Below, one piece after another: positions 6,472 through 8,470 of a DNA stretch of 8,470 nt (the stretch's first letter is position 1; every line of letters begins with the position of its first letter). The stretch is taken from assembly GCA_027068235.1 (NCBI GenBank), contig JAMOUE010000237.1, positions 1-8,470 on the forward strand, given 5' to 3'. The notes under the pieces were generated by a model. That model was not told where the DNA came from and did not search any database. It was given only the letters and a program-made list of their open reading frames with translations. This DNA is from Deltaproteobacteria bacterium (GTDB taxonomy: Bacteria > Desulfobacterota > Dissulfuribacteria > Dissulfuribacterales > QOAL01). The translations under genes and the position numbers were made by a program.

Positions 6472-7536
6472 ATGGCTGTAACCAGGGAACAAGTTATCGA
6501 GGCCCTTAAAAAGGTTAAAGATCCAGAGCTCAACAAGTCGTTGGTTGATCTTGGAATGGTTAAGGATATAGAGATAGCAGGGCCAAATGTGCGTGTAACC
6601 ATAGCCCTGACAATGGCAGGTTGCCCTTTAAAGGACAAGATAAAACAAGATGTAAAGGAAGCTGTAAAGTCCATAGCTGGGGTGGAGGAAGTAAGTGTTG
6701 TTTTGACAACGATGACATCTGCTGAAAGGGCGAAATTATTCGGACAGGAACCCTCTGAAATGGAGGGCATGAAGCAGGTTAAGAACGTAATAGCTGTTGC
6801 AAGCGGTAAGGGTGGTGTAGGGAAAAGCACCGTTGCGGTAAATCTTGCAGCCGCATTGTCCAAAAGGGGATACAAAGTTGGTATTCTTGATGCAGATATG
6901 CACGGCCCAGATATCCCCATCATGCTTGGCATAAAGGAAAGGCCTGTTGGCTCAAGGGGAATGCTTTTTCCACTTGAAAAATATGGAATAAAGATGATGT
7001 CAACTGGAACCTTGGCAGGGGAGGGCACACCAATCGTATGGCGTGGTCCTCTTGTAAATAAAGCCATAAAGGAATTCCTAGGCCATGTTTCCTGGGGAGA
7101 ACTCGACTATCTTATTGTTGACCTTCCTCCAGGGACAGGAGATGCGCCCTTAACGGTAGCCAGCACTATTCCAATTAGTGGGGTTATTATTGTGACTACC
7201 CCTCAAAAAGTGGCTCTGTCTGATGTAAGGCGTTCGGTTGGGCTGTTTCTAAAAAATGATATTCCCATTTTGGGCATTGTAGAAAATATGTCCTATCTCA
7301 AGATACCTGGGAGCAGTGAAGTCATGGACATATTTGGAAGCGGGGGAGGCGAAAAGATAGCAAAGGCCTTCAAGCTTCCTCTTCTTGCCAAAATTCCAAT
7401 CGACCCGGATATAAGAAAGGGAGGCGATGAAGGTAGGCCAATAGCCCTTGAGGAAAACGAGAGATCTGAACCATTTTTCCAGTTAGCAGATAAGGTTATA
7501 GAGCTTGTTGAGAAAGCAAAAAGTAACAAGAAGTAA
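6472..7536 (+). CDS. mrp: Mrp/NBP35-family Fe-S carrier ATPase, lacking CxxC
   Basis: MinD-like P-loop ATPase of the Mrp/ApbC/NBP35 family, members of which bind and transfer [4Fe-4S] clusters as dimers in the cytoplasm. An N-terminal MIP18-type (DUF59) domain (about 4-80) has the conserved AGCP with C51. The ATPase domain has the deviant Walker A GKGGVGKS (112-119), DADMHGPDIP (140-149) and VDLPPGTGDAP (216-226). The usual cluster-binding CPxC after ENMSY is absent: residues 271-293 read ENMSYLKIPGSS and then DIFGSGGG, and C51 is the only cysteine in the 354 residues. Two ATGs compete, 6466 and 6472. GGAG (6459-6462) is 3 nt from the first and 9 nt from the second, so I prefer 6472. It is divergent from tlyA. 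The lost CxxC suggests an altered or non-classical role, but the gene is intact and otherwise typical. Confidence 0.93.
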   Translation: MAVTREQVIEALKKVKDPELNKSLVDLGMVKDIEIAGPNVRVTIALTMAGCPLKDKIKQDVKEAVKSIAGVEEVSVVLTTMTSAERAKLFGQEPSEMEGMKQVKNVIAVASGKGGVGKSTVAVNLAAALSKRGYKVGILDADMHGPDIPIMLGIKERPVGSRGMLFPLEKYGIKMMSTGTLAGEGTPIVWRGPLVNKAIKEFLGHVSWGELDYLIVDLPPGTGDAPLTVASTIPISGVIIVTTPQKVALSDVRRSVGLFLKNDIPILGIVENMSYLKIPGSSEVMDIFGSGGGEKIAKAFKLPLLAKIPIDPDIRKGGDEGRPIALEENERSEPFFQLADKVIELVEKAKSNKK

Positions 7537-7549
7537 GTGCGAGATACAA

Positions 7550-7609
7550 ATGAGGGTTACTCTTCTAATGGAAAACAAGGGCGCAGGGTTCGCCGCTCAA
7601 GCTAATTAG
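7550..7609 (+). CDS. Possible 19-residue small ORF in the mrp downstream spacer
   Basis: ATG at 7550, stop TAG at 7607-7609, product MRVTLLMENKGAGFAAQAN. It sits 13 nt after the mrp stop and 48 nt before the next gene. No ribosome-binding site is visible and I recognise no family. A leader peptide, a gene remnant or chance are all possible; chance is most likely at this length. Confidence 0.15.
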   Translation: MRVTLLMENKGAGFAAQAN

Positions 7610-7632
7610 TTTTGCACCGATAGAAATATAAA

Positions 7633-7642
7633 ACCTTAAGGT
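7633..7642. promoter_or_regulatory. Perfect palindrome, possible operator
   Basis: ACCTTAAGGT reads the same on both strands and lies 15 nt before the ATG at 7658, right after a TATAAA. GCACC (7614-7618) and GGTGC (7640-7644) also form a 5-bp inverted pair around it. The site is short enough to be chance. Confidence 0.25.
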
Positions 7643-7657
7643 GCGAGACTAACGCTT

Positions 7658-8470
7658 ATGGAGTCGAATCCTATTTCAGATGAAGTAAATATTGTTAACA
7701 AGGGGCCTGTTTTGGGCCCAAAGGAATTTCTTGTTAACGCCCAGAAAGAACTTGCAAGAATAAAACGCTACGGAGGTAGAACCACTTTTCTTCTTATAAA
7801 GCCAACAGAAAATTCAGACGAAATAAAAGGGGATTACCTGGAAACCCTGTATCACTCCATTAACAAACAGCTAAGACAGTGTGACAGTTTATATATTTTC
7901 GATAGTAATTCCATTGCTGCTATATTGCCAGAAACTCATGAAGCTGGAGGTGAAACAGCTTCTGTAAGGATAAAAAGAAAGATTTCACAAGCTATAGTAG
8001 GCAAAAACACACCCATAACCACATGTATTGGGGTGGTAAGTGTCTGGCCTGAAGAGTGTCCAGGCATAAAAGAACTTCTTCAAGAGTTAAAAAAGGATTT
8101 AGAACGGGATGAAAAGTGCCAATATCTGCCACAAGAACAAGGTATTTGTGCATCTTCTTCCCAAAAAATCTGTCTGCTAGTTGAGAAAGAGGCGGATTTT
8201 GCCAAACTCCTAAAAGAGTTAAAGGGTGAGTATGCATTATTGGATAAATCCCAAATGGGCGATGCCTCACTTGTTGTGGCAGATACAAGGTATTGCAGAG
8301 AAAAGGGAATAGATACAGATTTTGAACGAATAAATAGCAGGTTACGTTACACTTTTGAACTCAAAGAAAAAAACAATACATTACTAGTTGCCTCAGAACG
8401 CCCCCTTGAGCTAATTAAGTGCATAAAGGCATTGTGTTCTTTGGGCCCTAACGGCGAATACCACGAGAAA
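7658..8470 (+). CDS. Partial regulatory protein: degenerate GGDEF-like plus receiver-like
   Basis: Open from ATG 7658 to the window edge (271 codons, no stop); an in-frame TAA at 7637-7639 rules out an upstream extension. No strong ribosome-binding site is seen (AAGG lies about 16 nt upstream). Residues 24-150 follow the order of a GGDEF domain: FLVNAQKELARIKRYGGRTTFLLI, a helix ending in LRQCDSLYIF, then AAILPET (87-93), ITTCIGVVSVWPEE (120-133) and a final LLQELKKDLER helix. The catalytic signature is lost: DSNSI (82-86) stands where GGDEF would be, and the metal-binding Asp after the first strand is replaced by Lys-Pro (48-49). Residues 170-271 resemble a receiver: KICLLVEKEADF, ASLVVADTRY (candidate phospho-acceptor D209), TLLVASERP (S246) and GEYHEK (K271 at the edge). 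An inactive GGDEF used for binding or dimerisation is inferred. The domain reading is by eye. Confidence 0.5.
   Translation, partial: MESNPISDEVNIVNKGPVLGPKEFLVNAQKELARIKRYGGRTTFLLIKPTENSDEIKGDYLETLYHSINKQLRQCDSLYIFDSNSIAAILPETHEAGGETASVRIKRKISQAIVGKNTPITTCIGVVSVWPEECPGIKELLQELKKDLERDEKCQYLPQEQGICASSSQKICLLVEKEADFAKLLKELKGEYALLDKSQMGDASLVVADTRYCREKGIDTDFERINSRLRYTFELKEKNNTLLVASERPLELIKCIKALCSLGPNGEYHEK

Larger units (their letters stand above)
6444..6472 (-). promoter_or_regulatory. Candidate sigma-70 promoter for tlyA-clpS-clpA-glgP
   Basis: On the minus strand a perfect TATAAT -10 (6444-6449) lies 17 nt from TTTTCA (6467-6472), which matches TTGACA at 4 of 6 positions. Transcription would start near 6437, giving a leader of about 24 nt before the tlyA ATG. 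The -35 covers the mrp start codons, so RNA polymerase here and ribosomes or polymerase on mrp would share DNA. Confidence 0.55.
7537..7657. other. Spacer between mrp and the last gene
   Basis: 121 nt with no convincing terminator. A small GGCG/CGCC hairpin (7580-7583 with 7591-7594) is not followed directly by a T-tract. GTGCGAGA occurs at 7537-7544 and again at 7641-7648. TATAAA (7627-7632) could be a -10 for the next gene but has no clear -35. ACCTTAAGGT (7633-7642) is a perfect 10-bp palindrome just downstream of it. Confidence 0.4.

Noticed and set aside
6414..7067. Upstream extension of the tlyA frame to a 468-residue protein
   Set aside because: The extra 218 residues are the exact antisense of the mrp coding sequence, and the S4 homology begins at the ATG at 6413.
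7537..7657. Cyclic di-GMP (GEMM-type) riboswitch before the GGDEF-like gene
   Set aside because: Suggested by the gene, but I could not find the conserved internal loop sequences of the class, and the spacer shows only very short hairpins.
7992..8288. 98-residue minus-strand reading frame
   Set aside because: Antisense to the open regulatory gene, which has the better domain match; no ribosome-binding site seen.

Overview
The window looks like ordinary bacterial chromosome, with one repeat-rich, nearly gene-free end. Gene content and style suggest an anaerobic, Desulfobacterota-like or related deep-branching Gram-negative: an Mrp ATPase with a fused N-terminal MIP18-type domain, a ClpS/ClpA N-degron pair, a DUF3417-type glucan phosphorylase, a TlyA-type rRNA methyltransferase, and frequent AGG and ATA codons. 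This placement rests on gene style only and is of low to moderate confidence.

Layout. Positions 1-385 hold no confidently recognised gene. A possible tail of a plus-strand gene enters from the left. It runs into a 139-bp imperfect palindrome (81-219), a short heptamer array (270-297) and a telomere-like hexamer/octamer array (326-395) that overlaps the glgP stop codon. Positions 386-6413 are a compact minus-strand run, in transcription order tlyA, clpS, clpA, glgP, with gaps of only 28, 47 and 40 nt, so probably one operon. A 58-nt divergent region (6414-6471) separates tlyA from mrp on the plus strand. After mrp comes a 121-nt spacer, then the start of an open gene (7658 to the window edge) that reads as a degenerate GGDEF-like domain followed by a receiver-like domain.

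How the genes fit together. ClpS recognises N-degron substrates and hands them to ClpA, which unfolds them into ClpP (not in the window). GlgP phosphorolyses stored alpha-glucan to glucose-1-phosphate. TlyA methylates rRNA. Mrp is an Fe-S carrier/scaffold-type P-loop ATPase. The minus-strand operon joins protein quality control, ribosome modification and glycogen use with no obvious single pathway, so co-transcription rather than shared biochemistry is the safest reading. The partial last gene would be regulatory if its domain reading is right.

The points most worth a second look are the repeat-dense glgP 3' end, with a four-tract G-quadruplex motif starting in the stop codon; the long palindrome; the Mrp homologue lacking the usual CxxC; 11-bp tandem duplications on both sides of clpA; and the degenerate GGDEF/receiver-like protein. 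I found no clear evidence of a new defence or mobile system.
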